A stretch of DNA of 64,000 bases from Bacteroidota bacterium (GCA_023461035.1 JAEWOD010000007.1:1-64000), one strand, 5' to 3'; counted from the first letter of the stretch, positions 24,270 through 33,515 are shown. Made by a program: numbers and translations. The notes: generated by a model not told the origin, from the sequence alone.

Positions 24270-25214
24270 TTATTCAATATCAATTGGATAGAAAATATTG
24301 CTTTTATTTTCATTCACATATTTCTGAATCTCCTTACTTTCTTTGGAATTTCTCTGTTTTTCATCTCCTTCGTAGGATATTATAAAATTATCACTGTTAT
24401 GATTTACAATAATTTTTTTTGGGAAACCAACATTAAAATTTGTAAAAATTGCTATGCCATTAATATCTGAACTTCTATTATATTGTATTCTTGCGTTGCT
24501 GATTTTAACCCAAAACCCAAACACTTTCAAAGTGTCTGATTCAATTTTTTCATACATCACCGAAGCATCCGCCATATTTCCTATTCGTCTCATATCCTCT
24601 TCGCGAATAGTTGTGCTACTTGCGGTTTCATTTCGTTTGATGTAATTTCCATCTTTCTTTTCCGGAGTTGAGCCGCGAAAAACTACAATTTCACTTTCTT
24701 CCTTTGCTTTTGCGGCAGGTTTTGCGGATTCCATTTCTATTGCAGGTTCAGGAGGATTTTGGAGAACATTTTCGTAAGTCATTGCATCTTCAGCATCATA
24801 GACAGGACTCATCGCAATTTTTGGTGGTTCCACTTCGCTTTCACTCTCCATAATTTCAGGAGCCGATTTCTTTTCCTCCCGTATCACAACTGATTGTTTG
24901 TTTTCTTCCAATTTATCCAGTATTTCCGAGACATTTTCTTTATTGATTTCCGAAGCATCCTCTAAAACAATTTGCGGATTTGTCATTTCCGAATTGATGG
25001 TATTTTCATTATTCAACAATGCCCAAACGCCTATCATCATTCCGATTACGACCGAAGCCACTGTCGCATACTTCCACCATTCGGTCTTTCTCTTCTGAAT
25101 CGATTTTTCCTCCAATCGCTCCTCAATTCTGTCCCAAAGCAAATCGCGTGGCTTTTCGTCCAAACCGTGTTGATTGTTCCGGAACAATTCTTCTATGGGA
25201 TCATTCGTGTTCAT
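24270..25214 (-). CDS. Probable anti-sigma factor, single-pass membrane protein
   Basis: This 314-residue protein has a cytosolic N-terminus (IEELFRNNQHGLDEKPRDLLWDRIEERLE), one membrane helix at about 46-66 (YATVASVVIGMMIGVWALL), and a long acidic, Pro/Glu-rich periplasmic linker. A C-terminal domain at about 225-314 ends VNENKSNIFYPIDIE. Its start overlaps the ECF sigma gene by 4 bases. That coupling and topology support an anti-sigma role; no classical zinc-binding anti-sigma motif is present. Confidence 0.6.
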   Translation of the reverse strand: MNTNDPIEELFRNNQHGLDEKPRDLLWDRIEERLEEKSIQKRKTEWWKYATVASVVIGMMIGVWALLNNENTINSEMTNPQIVLEDASEINKENVSEILDKLEENKQSVVIREEKKSAPEIMESESEVEPPKIAMSPVYDAEDAMTYENVLQNPPEPAIEMESAKPAAKAKEESEIVVFRGSTPEKKDGNYIKRNETASSTTIREEDMRRIGNMADASVMYEKIESDTLKVFGFWVKISNARIQYNRSSDINGIAIFTNFNVGFPKKIIVNHNSDNFIISYEGDEKQRNSKESKEIQKYVNENKSNIFYPIDIE

Positions 25215-25753
25215 ACCGATTTATTTTGGGTGATACCATATTCGTTTAACAATACTTTCAATTTTTCCTTTGCCAGATTCAACTGTGACTTCGAAGTTCC
25301 CTCCGAAATCCCGAGTTGTTCTGCTATTTCATTGTGTTTATAACCTTCAATTACGTAAAGGTTAAAAACGGTTCGGCAGCCGGTCGGCAGAAAATCCAAT
25401 AGTTTCAAAACATCCTGTTCGTACAGATTTTCAAGTGCCGAAGCATCCCTGCTTGGCTGAATGTTGCTCGATTCCAGATAAATCGTGAAATCCTGCTTTT
25501 TACGGAGCTCCATCAGACATTCGTTGATAAAAATCCTTTGCATCCATCCTTCAAAGTTTCCTTTACCTTCAAAAGAATCAATGTGATCAAACACTTTCAA
25601 AAAACCTTTGACCAACACATCTTCCGCCAACTCCAGATTTTTCATATAGCGTTTGCAAACCCCAAAAAAACGCGCGCTGTATTGCTCATACAGCAGTTTC
25701 TGAACCTTACGGTCACGGCGTTTACAGCCCTCTATGAATTCCACTTCTTTCAA
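25211..25753 (-). CDS. ECF-type RNA polymerase sigma factor
   Basis: This 180-residue sigma-70 family protein has region 2 at about 15-85 (LYEQYSARFFGVCKRYMKNLELAEDVLVKGFLKVFDHIDSFEGKGNFEGWMQRIFINECL). Region 4 lies at about 115-170 (LLDFLPTGCRTVFNLYVIEGYKHNEIAEQLGISEGTSKSQLNLAKEKL). The start is a TTG, with no ATG before region 2. The downstream gene overlaps by 4 bases and probably encodes its regulator. The target genes are unknown. Confidence 0.92.
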   Translation of the reverse strand: MKEVEFIEGCKRRDRKVQKLLYEQYSARFFGVCKRYMKNLELAEDVLVKGFLKVFDHIDSFEGKGNFEGWMQRIFINECLMELRKKQDFTIYLESSNIQPSRDASALENLYEQDVLKLLDFLPTGCRTVFNLYVIEGYKHNEIAEQLGISEGTSKSQLNLAKEKLKVLLNEYGITQNKSV

Positions 25754-25810
25754 TCTGTAATTAATTTATTCGCTTTTGACGAATGGTTTGGTCAAGCCAA
25801 ACATTTTATT

Positions 25811-26560
25811 TTAATCAAAATATTCTTTTCCTTTTGCATCTACATAGCCTGATTTTCCATCATAGGATTTAATTCTTGCTAAATTATAAATAAATGGTTG
25901 GATTTCATCGTATTTGATTTTTGTAAAACCATAATATCCGACTTTACCATCCTTCGTTATTTTTAAATTTAAATCTTGAAATTCGATTTTATCATACATC
26001 GTTTTGGTTGGATCTTGCCAGATGCCATATTTTCCATTCTTTTTAAAGATGATTAAATCGGGTTGAACCATTAAACCACCTATTCCGTAATTTCCATCGT
26101 AGTTAAATTGTGTTTTTCCATTGATGAAATATACTTCATCAGCTTGGGATTTTGGGATTTTTAATTTGATTTCGGCAGGAATTTCATTTCCATAATCATA
26201 AAAAGTTTCGTCTATCCAGATTTGAAATTCGTTTTTATTGGATCTAATTTTCAGGTCATAATGAGGAACTGTACCACAAACTCCTATAAAATTATCCTTT
26301 ATCTCTGATTTTTTCATTTCCTGATTTAAATAAAAAACTTGATTTTTTTCATCTAAAATTTGCCAAAACTGGTTAGCTGACCCTACATATTTCAAATTTT
26401 GAAAAAGTATTTTTCCGGAATTTGATTCTATACAATATGTATTTCCTTTTAGGGAAATTTTGTAATTTCCTAAATCGTAAACTATTGAATCTGTATCTTT
26501 TGCAACTAAATTGCAAATTCCTAAAATGCTTAAAGCGAATAGTACTAAGTATCGTTTCAT
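25811..26560 (-). CDS. Exported protein with degenerate WG-type repeats
   Basis: This 249-residue protein has a signal peptide (ICNLVA-K). The C-terminal half has repeat-like units ending GKYGIWQDP, GKVGYYGFTKI and GKSGYVDAKGKEYFD. These match the W-G/G-Y spacing of WG repeats, as seen more regularly in the protein at 60394-61521. The N-terminal half has no recognisable domain. The function is unknown. Confidence 0.55.
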   Translation of the reverse strand: MKRYLVLFALSILGICNLVAKDTDSIVYDLGNYKISLKGNTYCIESNSGKILFQNLKYVGSANQFWQILDEKNQVFYLNQEMKKSEIKDNFIGVCGTVPHYDLKIRSNKNEFQIWIDETFYDYGNEIPAEIKLKIPKSQADEVYFINGKTQFNYDGNYGIGGLMVQPDLIIFKKNGKYGIWQDPTKTMYDKIEFQDLNLKITKDGKVGYYGFTKIKYDEIQPFIYNLARIKSYDGKSGYVDAKGKEYFD

Positions 26561-26632
26561 CTTTATAAATCTTTGGTTATAAAAGGGTAGATGCTTTTCT
26601 TTAGAAAAAGGTTGGCTGGGTTGGAAAAAATA

Positions 26633-26848
26633 AGAAACTGTTTAAATTTTATTGTTAGAAATTTTTATAGCTATTTTTGAGATGCCCTTCGACTACGCTC
26701 AGGGTGACAGATTTTGCTTCGTATTTGAAGATTTATCGGGATAAATCAAGAATAGGAAGTGAAAAATATGCTCAAAAGAGTATTAAAATTTAGCAAAGAT
26801 ATCTTTTGAGCCATAAAAATAAATTTCGGTAAAATTTAAACAGTTTCT
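26633..26848. mobile_element. 216-bp element with 19-bp perfect terminal inverted repeats
   Basis: AGAAACTGTTTAAATTTTA (26633-26651) is exactly inverted at 26830-26848. Inside are two further perfect hairpins: GATTTATC/GATAAATC (26730-26747) and GCTCAAAAGA/TCTTTTGAGC (26770-26811). It has no coding capacity. A MITE-like element or a structured RNA are both possible. Confidence 0.6.
26682..26710. repeat. Widespread intergenic repeat (CCCTTCGACTACGCTCAGGG type)
   Basis: The core CCCTTCGACTACGCTCAGGG followed by TGACA matches a repeat found between genes in many Bacteroidota and other bacteria. It lies inside the 216-bp inverted-repeat element. Confidence 0.65.
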
Positions 26849-26973
26849 AAAATAAAATTGCCAAATTTTTATCAAATTCTCAATTTTATCGCATTATTTT
26901 TTATAATCATTCTAAATTATAATTCAATAATTAATTTGAATTGAGAGTATTCTGAAAAAATGTTATTTAAAAG

Positions 26974-27044
26974 TAAATTTGTAACCCTAAAAAATAGCAG
27001 TGTTTAGGCGGCTGACAAAGAATTATACAGGAATTTACACTGCT
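26974..27044 (+). promoter_or_regulatory. acnB promoter box and leader hairpin
   Basis: TAAATTTG (26974-26981) matches the -7 consensus. About 15 bases on, AGCAGTGT (26996-27003) can pair with ACACTGCT (27037-27044), enclosing 33 nt, before the ATG at 27064. It could be a regulatory leader; no known riboswitch class was recognised. Confidence 0.4.
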
Positions 27045-27063
27045 CGGATTTATTTAAAATATT

Positions 27064-29826
27064 ATGAGCATATATCAAGATTATTTAAACGAAATTGAAG
27101 AAAGAAAAGGTCAGGGATTGCACCCAAAACCCATAGACGGAGCAGATCTTCTGACAGAAATTCTCGACCAGATCAAAGATACAAATAGTCCGCACAGAGC
27201 TGATTCAGTTCAGTTTTTTATTTACAATACATTGCCTGGAACAACTCCCGCGGCAGGTGTAAAGGCTGAATTCCTGAAAGAAATCATTTTGGGTCATGAA
27301 GTTGTGCCCGAAATAACTTCAGATTTTGCTTTTGAATTATTGTCACACATGAAAGGCGGACCTTCCATCAAAGTATTGTTGGATTTGGCCTTGGGTGAAG
27401 ATGAGTCCATTGCCCGGCAGGCAGCAACCGTACTGAAAACCCAGGTTTTTCTGTATGATGCAGATACCAATCGTTTGAAAGAAGCATACAATAGTGGAAA
27501 CGCAATTGCAAAAGATATTTTGGAAAGCTATGCAAAAGCGGAGTTTTTCACCCAATTACCGGAAGTTCCGGCAGAAATTAAAGTTGTAAGTTTTATCGCA
27601 GCGGAGGGAGATATTTCCACCGACTTATTGTCTCCGGGAAATCAGGCGCATTCGCGTTCAGACCGTGAACTACATGGCAAATGTATGATTACGCCGGAAG
27701 CACAGCAACAAATCGAAGAAATGAAATTGGCTCATCCCGATGCCAGCGTGATGCTGATAGCTGAAAAAGGCACGATGGGCGTAGGTTCTTCCCGTATGTC
27801 AGGTGTAAATAACGTCGCGCTCTGGACGGGAAAACAAGCAAGTCCTTATGTTCCCTTTGTAAATATAGCACCGATTGTGGGTGGAACAAATGGAATTTCG
27901 CCGATTTTCCTTACTACCGTCGATGTAACCGGAGGAATCGGTTTGGATTTGAAAAACTGGGTTAAGAAAACCGATGCAAACGGAGAAGTTGTCCGCAACG
28001 AAAAAGACGAACCCATTTTGGAACAGGTTTATTCGGTTGAAACAGGAACGGTTCTGACAATCAATACCCAAACCAAAAAATTATACAAAGGCGATCAAGA
28101 ATTGATAGATATTTCAAAAGCACTTACACCGCAAAAAATGGAATTTATCCGTGCAGGAGGTTCTTATGCGATCGTTTTTGGAAAAAAAATCCAAACATTT
28201 GCTGCAGAGACTTTGGGAGTTCAAGCTCCAACCGTATTTGCTCCTTCCAAAGAAATTTCGATAGAAGGACAGGGATTGACTGCCGTTGAAAAAATATTTA
28301 ATAAAAATGCCGTGGGCACAACTCCGGGCAAAGTTTTACACGCCGGATCTGACGTGCGCGTAAAAGTGAACATAGTAGGATCACAGGATACAACCGGATT
28401 GATGACCGCTCAGGAATTGGAAGCAATGGCGGCTACGGTTATTGCCCCAACTGTTGACGGAGCTTACCAATCGGGCTGTCACACAGCATCGGTTTGGGAT
28501 AAAAAGGCGCAGGCCAATATCCCGAAACTGATGAAATTTATGAACGATTTCGGATTGATTACCGCTCGTGACCCGAAAGGCGAATACCATTCCATGACCG
28601 ATGTTATCCATAAAGTTCTGAATGATATTACCATTGACGAATGGGCAATCATCATAGGAGGAGATTCACATACACGTATGTCAAAAGGTGTGGCCTTTGG
28701 AGCGGACTCAGGAACGGTTGCTTTGGCTTTGGCCACAGGAGAGGCTTCTATGCCTATTCCGGAATCGGTAAAAGTAACTTTCAAAGGTAAAATGAAAGAA
28801 TACATGGATTTCCGCGATGTGGTGCATGCTACACAATTGCAGATGTTGCAACAGTTTGGTGGGGAAAATGTATTCCAAGGAAGAATCATTGAAGTACACA
28901 TCGGAACACTTTTGGCAGACCAAGCCTTCACATTTACCGACTGGACAGCTGAGATGAAAGCAAAGGCCTCTATCTGTATTTCGCAGGATGATACATTAAT
29001 TCAATCTTTGGAAATTGCAAAATCCCGTATCCAAATTATGATTGATAAAGGAATGGACAACCACAATAAAGTTCTTCAGGGATTAATCAACAAAGCAAAT
29101 AAACGCATTTCCGAAATTCAATCAGGTGAAAAACCGGCTTTGACTCCGGATGCCAATGCTAAATATTATGCAGAAGTTGTGGTTGATTTAGATTTAATCG
29201 ACGAACCGATGATTGCCGATCCCGATGTTAACAACGAAGATGTTTCCAAACGTTATACACATGATACCATCAGAGATTTGACGTATTACGGAGGCGATAA
29301 AAAAGTAGATTTAGGATTTGTAGGATCCTGTATGGTGCACAAAGACGATTTAAAAATCGTGTCGCAAATGCTTAAAAACATCGAGAAACAAACAGGGAAA
29401 GTAGAATTTAAAGCACCTTTGGTTGTGGCGGCACCGACTTATAATATTATTGACGAACTGAAAGCAGAAGGCGATTGGGAGTTTTTGCAGAAATATTCAG
29501 GTTTTGAGTTCAGTGATTTATTACCAAAAAGTTCTGCACGTACGGAATACGAAAACATTATGTATCTGGAGCGTCCGGGCTGTAACCTATGTATGGGAAA
29601 TCAGGAAAAAGCGGCAAAAGGAGATACCGTTATGGCTACCTCTACTCGCCTTTTCCAAGGTCGTGTCGTAGAAGATTCAGAACGTAAAAAAGGAGAATCA
29701 CTATTAGCTTCCACTCCTGTTGTTGTCCTTTCGGCTATTTTGGGGAGAATTCCGAGTATCGACGAATACAAATCTGCAGTTGATGGCATCAACCTGACAA
29801 AATTTACACCCATTTCGATGAATTAA
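27064..29826 (+). CDS. acnB: Aconitase B (bifunctional aconitate / 2-methylisocitrate hydratase)
   Basis: This TCA-cycle enzyme isomerises citrate and isocitrate and, in this family, also handles 2-methylisocitrate. The 920-residue protein has the AcnB order: a HEAT-like N-terminal domain (1-160), a swivel domain (about 165-390, KGTMGVGSSRMSGVNN), then the catalytic core with SGCHTASVWDKKAQANIPKLM, GGDSHTRMSKGVAFGADSG and the 4Fe-4S cysteines of GCNLCMGNQ. It is followed by its own terminator and then by a second aconitase of the AcnA type. Confidence 0.96.
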   Translation: MSIYQDYLNEIEERKGQGLHPKPIDGADLLTEILDQIKDTNSPHRADSVQFFIYNTLPGTTPAAGVKAEFLKEIILGHEVVPEITSDFAFELLSHMKGGPSIKVLLDLALGEDESIARQAATVLKTQVFLYDADTNRLKEAYNSGNAIAKDILESYAKAEFFTQLPEVPAEIKVVSFIAAEGDISTDLLSPGNQAHSRSDRELHGKCMITPEAQQQIEEMKLAHPDASVMLIAEKGTMGVGSSRMSGVNNVALWTGKQASPYVPFVNIAPIVGGTNGISPIFLTTVDVTGGIGLDLKNWVKKTDANGEVVRNEKDEPILEQVYSVETGTVLTINTQTKKLYKGDQELIDISKALTPQKMEFIRAGGSYAIVFGKKIQTFAAETLGVQAPTVFAPSKEISIEGQGLTAVEKIFNKNAVGTTPGKVLHAGSDVRVKVNIVGSQDTTGLMTAQELEAMAATVIAPTVDGAYQSGCHTASVWDKKAQANIPKLMKFMNDFGLITARDPKGEYHSMTDVIHKVLNDITIDEWAIIIGGDSHTRMSKGVAFGADSGTVALALATGEASMPIPESVKVTFKGKMKEYMDFRDVVHATQLQMLQQFGGENVFQGRIIEVHIGTLLADQAFTFTDWTAEMKAKASICISQDDTLIQSLEIAKSRIQIMIDKGMDNHNKVLQGLINKANKRISEIQSGEKPALTPDANAKYYAEVVVDLDLIDEPMIADPDVNNEDVSKRYTHDTIRDLTYYGGDKKVDLGFVGSCMVHKDDLKIVSQMLKNIEKQTGKVEFKAPLVVAAPTYNIIDELKAEGDWEFLQKYSGFEFSDLLPKSSARTEYENIMYLERPGCNLCMGNQEKAAKGDTVMATSTRLFQGRVVEDSERKKGESLLASTPVVVLSAILGRIPSIDEYKSAVDGINLTKFTPISMN

Positions 29827-29853
29827 AATTCGATAAATCTCAATGTCAAACAG

Positions 29854-29884
29854 AGACCATTCTTTAAAGGAATGGTCTTTTTTT
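29854..29884 (+). terminator. acnB terminator
   Basis: AGACCATTC pairs with GAATGGTCT across a 7-base loop, followed by a run of T. It separates acnB from acnA. Confidence 0.85.
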
Positions 29885-30025
29885 GTACAATTCATAGTCT
29901 ATGACAAATAGAATTAGAATTCTATTTTCTTAGTTTAACTATCAGAATCTTTAGGTTGTCCAATTCATTTTCCTACACTATTGAGTAGAATCGTTTTAAA
30001 TAAGCAACTTAACAATTCTATAAGA

Positions 30026-30048
30026 ACTCATTTTTCGGAAAATGAGTA
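30026..30048 (+). promoter_or_regulatory. Hairpin in the acnA upstream region
   Basis: ACTCATTTTTCGGAAAATGAGT forms a 9-10 bp stem about 50 bases before the acnA ATG. The nearest promoter-like box, TAAATTG, lies immediately after it and is one T short of consensus. It may be an operator or leader structure. Confidence 0.35.
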
Positions 30049-30096
30049 AATTGTAGCTTGAATTTTTCACAACATTAAAGAATAAAATACACAAAT

Positions 30097-32367
30097 ATGG
30101 CATTTGATATAGAAATGATTAAGGAAGTCTATGGCTACATGAAAGAAAGAGTAGATGCAGCCCGAAATGTAGTAGGACGTCCTTTGACTTATTCAGAAAA
30201 AATACTCTATGCGCACCTTTTTGAGGGTATGGCTACGGAAGCATATAAAAGAGGCGAATCCTATGTGGATTTTGCTCCCGACCGTGTGGCGATGCAGGAT
30301 GCGACGGCTCAAATGGCGCTGTTACAGTTTATGCAAGCCGGAAAAGTGAAAACAGCAGTTCCTTCCACTGTTCACTGTGACCACCTGATTCAGGCAAAAG
30401 TGGGTGCAAAAATAGACTTACAAGATGCAATCAATAAATCTTCCGAGGTATTTAACTTTCTGGAATCGGTTTCCAACAAATACGGAATCGGGTTCTGGAA
30501 ACCGGGAGCGGGAATCATCCATCAAGTTGTTTTGGAAAACTATGCTTTTCCGGGTGGAATGATGATCGGGACCGACTCTCATACACCCAACGCAGGCGGA
30601 TTGGGAATGGTGGCCATCGGTGTCGGTGGAGCTGATGCAGTTGACGTGATGGCCGGAATGGCTTGGGAATTGAAAATGCCAAAATTAATCGGAGTTAAAT
30701 TAACCGGAAAATTAAGCGGTTGGGCTTCGCCAAAAGATGTGATTCTGGAAGTAGCCGGAATTCTGACCGTAAAGGGAGGGACAGGAGCTATCGTAGAATA
30801 TTTCGGAGAAGGCGCCGAAAATCTTTCTGCAACCGGAAAAGGAACCATTTGCAACATGGGTGCGGAAATCGGAGCAACGACTTCTATTTTTGCTTATGAT
30901 GATGCCTCAGAGCGTTACCTGAGAGCAACTGACCGTAGCGATGTGGCAGATGCAGCCAATGAATTACGTGCTTATTTACGTTCAGATGATGAAGTGTATG
31001 CGCATCCTGAAAATTATTATGACCAATTAATTGAAATCGATTTAGATCAATTGGAACCAAGATTAAACGGACCTTTTACGCCCGATTTGATGACGCCTGT
31101 TTCCAAAATGAAAGAAGTTGCCGGAAACAACGACTGGCCTTTGACCGTAGAATGGGGATTGATCGGTTCTTGTACCAATTCATCTTACGAAGACCTTTCA
31201 AGAGCGGCTTCCATCGCAAAACAAGCTGTGGACAAAGGTTTGGAAACCAAAGCAAGCTTCGGGATCAATCCGGGTTCGGAACAAGTAAGATTTACAGCTG
31301 ACCGTGACGGAATTTTGAAACCGTTTAACGATTTGGATGCGGTAATTTTTACCAATGCCTGTGGGCCATGTATTGGCCAGTGGGACAGAGAAGGAGCCGA
31401 TAAAGAAGAGAAAAATACGATAGTTCATTCTTTCAACCGAAACTTTAAAAAACGAGCAGACGGAAATCCGAATACTTATGCCTTTGTAACTTCACCGGAA
31501 ATGGTGGCTGCGATTGCCATTGCCGGCCGCCTGGATTTCAATCCCATGACAGATACGCTGACCAATAAAAACGGAGAACAGATAAAGCTGGATCCGCCGG
31601 TTGGAGAGGAATTGCCGGCAAAAGGATTTGATGCGGAAGATCCGGGTTATCAGGCTCCGGTAGAGGACGGTTCGAAAGTTGAAGTTATCGTCAAACCGGA
31701 TTCGGAACGACTACAACTATTGGAAAGTTTCCCTGCCTGGAACGGACAAAACATCATGGGTGCTAAATTGCTCATCAAAGCTTTCGGTAAATGTACGACC
31801 GACCATATTTCCATGGCCGGTCCTTGGTTGCGTTTCCGTGGTCATCTGGACAATATTTCAAACAATACACTAACCGGAGCGGTAAATGAATTCAATCAGG
31901 AAACCAATAAAGTAAAAAATACATTGACCGGCGAATACGGTGCAGTGCCGGATGTGGCACGTGCTTACAAAGCGGCAGGCGTTCCGACCATTGTCGTGGG
32001 TGACGAAAACTACGGTGAAGGTTCTTCCCGTGAGCACGCAGCGATGCAACCCAGACATTTGGGTGTGGTAGCGGTTTTGGTGCGTTCATTTGCGCGTATC
32101 CACGAAACCAATTTGAAAAAACAGGGAATGCTGGGATTGACTTTTGCGGATAAAGCAGACTATGATAAGATTCAGGAAGATGATACCATTAATTTTGTTG
32201 ATTTAACCGAATTTGCACCGGGCAAACCATTGACGTTGGAATTTGTTCATGCAGATGGTTCCAAAGATTTGATTAAAGCCAATCATACATATAATGCAGC
32301 TCAGATTGAATGGTTCAAAGCCGGTTCCGCATTGAACCTGATAAAAAAACAACAAGCGCAGAATTAA
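30097..32367 (+). CDS. acnA: Aconitate hydratase (mitochondrial-type AcnA)
   Basis: This is a second aconitase of 756 residues, the length of the mitochondrial-type enzyme rather than the roughly 890-residue bacterial AcnA. It has GTDSHTPNAGGLGMVAIGVGG, GSCTNSSYEDLSRAA, FTNACGPCIGQWDR (two of the cluster cysteines) and the swivel-domain GDENYGEGSSREHAAM. It stands directly after acnB in the same direction, each gene with its own terminator. The division of labour between the two is not readable from sequence. Confidence 0.95.
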   Translation: MAFDIEMIKEVYGYMKERVDAARNVVGRPLTYSEKILYAHLFEGMATEAYKRGESYVDFAPDRVAMQDATAQMALLQFMQAGKVKTAVPSTVHCDHLIQAKVGAKIDLQDAINKSSEVFNFLESVSNKYGIGFWKPGAGIIHQVVLENYAFPGGMMIGTDSHTPNAGGLGMVAIGVGGADAVDVMAGMAWELKMPKLIGVKLTGKLSGWASPKDVILEVAGILTVKGGTGAIVEYFGEGAENLSATGKGTICNMGAEIGATTSIFAYDDASERYLRATDRSDVADAANELRAYLRSDDEVYAHPENYYDQLIEIDLDQLEPRLNGPFTPDLMTPVSKMKEVAGNNDWPLTVEWGLIGSCTNSSYEDLSRAASIAKQAVDKGLETKASFGINPGSEQVRFTADRDGILKPFNDLDAVIFTNACGPCIGQWDREGADKEEKNTIVHSFNRNFKKRADGNPNTYAFVTSPEMVAAIAIAGRLDFNPMTDTLTNKNGEQIKLDPPVGEELPAKGFDAEDPGYQAPVEDGSKVEVIVKPDSERLQLLESFPAWNGQNIMGAKLLIKAFGKCTTDHISMAGPWLRFRGHLDNISNNTLTGAVNEFNQETNKVKNTLTGEYGAVPDVARAYKAAGVPTIVVGDENYGEGSSREHAAMQPRHLGVVAVLVRSFARIHETNLKKQGMLGLTFADKADYDKIQEDDTINFVDLTEFAPGKPLTLEFVHADGSKDLIKANHTYNAAQIEWFKAGSALNLIKKQQAQN

Positions 32368-32389
32368 AATTTATTCTTGAATAAAATCC

Positions 32390-32420
32390 AAATCCCGTTC
32401 AGAAATGAGCGGGATTTTTT
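32390..32420 (+). terminator. acnA terminator
   Basis: AATCCCG pairs with CGGGATT across 12 bases, followed by seven T. It lies 23 bases past the acnA stop. Confidence 0.85.
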
Positions 32421-32435
32421 TGATCTAAGAGACCA

Positions 32436-32453
32436 ATCGCGCGGATTTTAATC
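32436..32453. repeat. Degenerate REP copy
   Basis: CGCGCGGATTTTAATC matches the first arm of the RAYT-associated REP palindrome (GCGCGGATT) at 33386-33406. The second arm is decayed. Confidence 0.35.
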
Positions 32454-32560
32454 TCTGAGATATGAGTCGAGATATCTGAAAAGATGCTTGTTTTTTTAAT
32501 TTAGATTTTGTTTTATGAATTGTATATTTGGGGTTATGTGAAATTGTTAAAAATAAAATA

Positions 32561-33364
32561 ATGAAATCGATATTTCAGATTATATTTTTTCTTATTTCTT
32601 CATTTACCTATTCTCAAATATATACTGAAAAAGAGTTGAGAGAAAATGGTGTAAAAGAAGTTTCAATTTTAGCCAATCAATATGATAATGGAAAAATAAC
32701 TAAAACGACAAATTGTAAAGATTTCATTAATTCATTTGGTAAATCAAATTTATTTATAAAATATAATCTTAATGGGAGTATTGAATATCAATCAAAGACC
32801 CATTATATAGATGATGGTAAAACATCAATTGATACAATTAAAGAAAACAATCAAATTAAATATATAAATGTTTATCAAGAAGATATTAAGGAAAGCAGTT
32901 TTTCACATTTTCAGATAAAACCACCCCATGATACTATTATTTTTCAAAAATGGTTTCGAAATAAAGATGGAAAAGATAGTGTTCTTATAAATAAAAAGAA
33001 CAATAAGAGTTTTGTCTTCATAAGAAATCATTATGATCAAAATGGAGAACTCACAAAAAAGGAAACTTTTTCGGAGAATGGAAAAATTCTCTCTTCAAAA
33101 CAATATAAATATGAAATATTACAAAATTGCATAGTCCACTTTGATAATGATAATCAAATTAATCAAAAGATTTGCATCGAAAATAACATTGAAACAACAT
33201 ATTTTTTTAAAAACAATAGTGGTTTTTTGTATGGAATTAATTTACTTTCTGAAGTAGGTGGTAAAAAAGTCAAAATAAGAAACGATAAAAATTTGATATC
33301 GAATATTTCTTATTTTGATAAAACCGGTAATTTACAATCAGAAATTATATTTAATTATAGGTAA
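32561..33364 (+). CDS. Secreted protein of unknown function, AT-rich
   Basis: This 267-residue protein starts at MKSIFQIIFFLISSFTYSQ, a signal peptide. A TATATTTG box at 32523-32530 supports this start. The body is rich in Lys, Asn and Ile with short repeats of the form YDQNGELTKKETFSENGKILSSKQY and YFDKTGNLQSE. This recalls the MORN-like 'antitoxin component YwqK' repeats, but only weakly. It is markedly AT-richer than the aconitase genes, which suggests acquisition. Confidence 0.6.
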   Translation: MKSIFQIIFFLISSFTYSQIYTEKELRENGVKEVSILANQYDNGKITKTTNCKDFINSFGKSNLFIKYNLNGSIEYQSKTHYIDDGKTSIDTIKENNQIKYINVYQEDIKESSFSHFQIKPPHDTIIFQKWFRNKDGKDSVLINKKNNKSFVFIRNHYDQNGELTKKETFSENGKILSSKQYKYEILQNCIVHFDNDNQINQKICIENNIETTYFFKNNSGFLYGINLLSEVGGKKVKIRNDKNLISNISYFDKTGNLQSEIIFNYR

Positions 33365-33378
33365 AAATGCTTATAGAA

Positions 33379-33412
33379 CCCGATAGCGCGGATTTGCAAT
33401 CCGTGCCTCGCT
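33379..33412 (+). repeat. REP palindrome upstream of the RAYT gene
   Basis: GCGCGGATT (33386-33394) pairs with AATCCGTGC (33398-33406) around a TGC loop with one G-T wobble, preceded by CCCGATA. The exact inverse occurs just after the transposase gene at 34106-34126. Confidence 0.75.
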
Positions 33413-33515
33413 TAAACCTCATTTTAAATTAATTATATAAATTTGGCGTATCATAAATATTTGTAAATCAAGTATTTGTTTTTTATTTTCAGTATATTAA
33501 TTTTTATTTCAGAAA

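Larger units (their letters stand above)
26561..27063. other. 503-bp intergenic region upstream of acnB
   Basis: I see no protein-coding gene here. It holds a 216-bp inverted-repeat element (26633-26848), an embedded intergenic repeat (26682-26710), a candidate -7 box TAAATTTG (26974-26981) and a leader stem (AGCAGTGT 26996-27003 with ACACTGCT 27037-27044) before the acnB start. Confidence 0.7.

Noticed and set aside
24155..24313. N-terminal extension of the lipoprotein at 23726-24154
   Set aside because: It would translate through a strong inverted-repeat terminator and gives no signal peptide; the ATG at 24154 gives a lipobox.
29885..30096. Search for a small gene or known riboswitch between acnB and acnA
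   Set aside because: No open frame with a plausible start was found, and no recognised riboswitch core; only the hairpin at 30026-30048 stands out.
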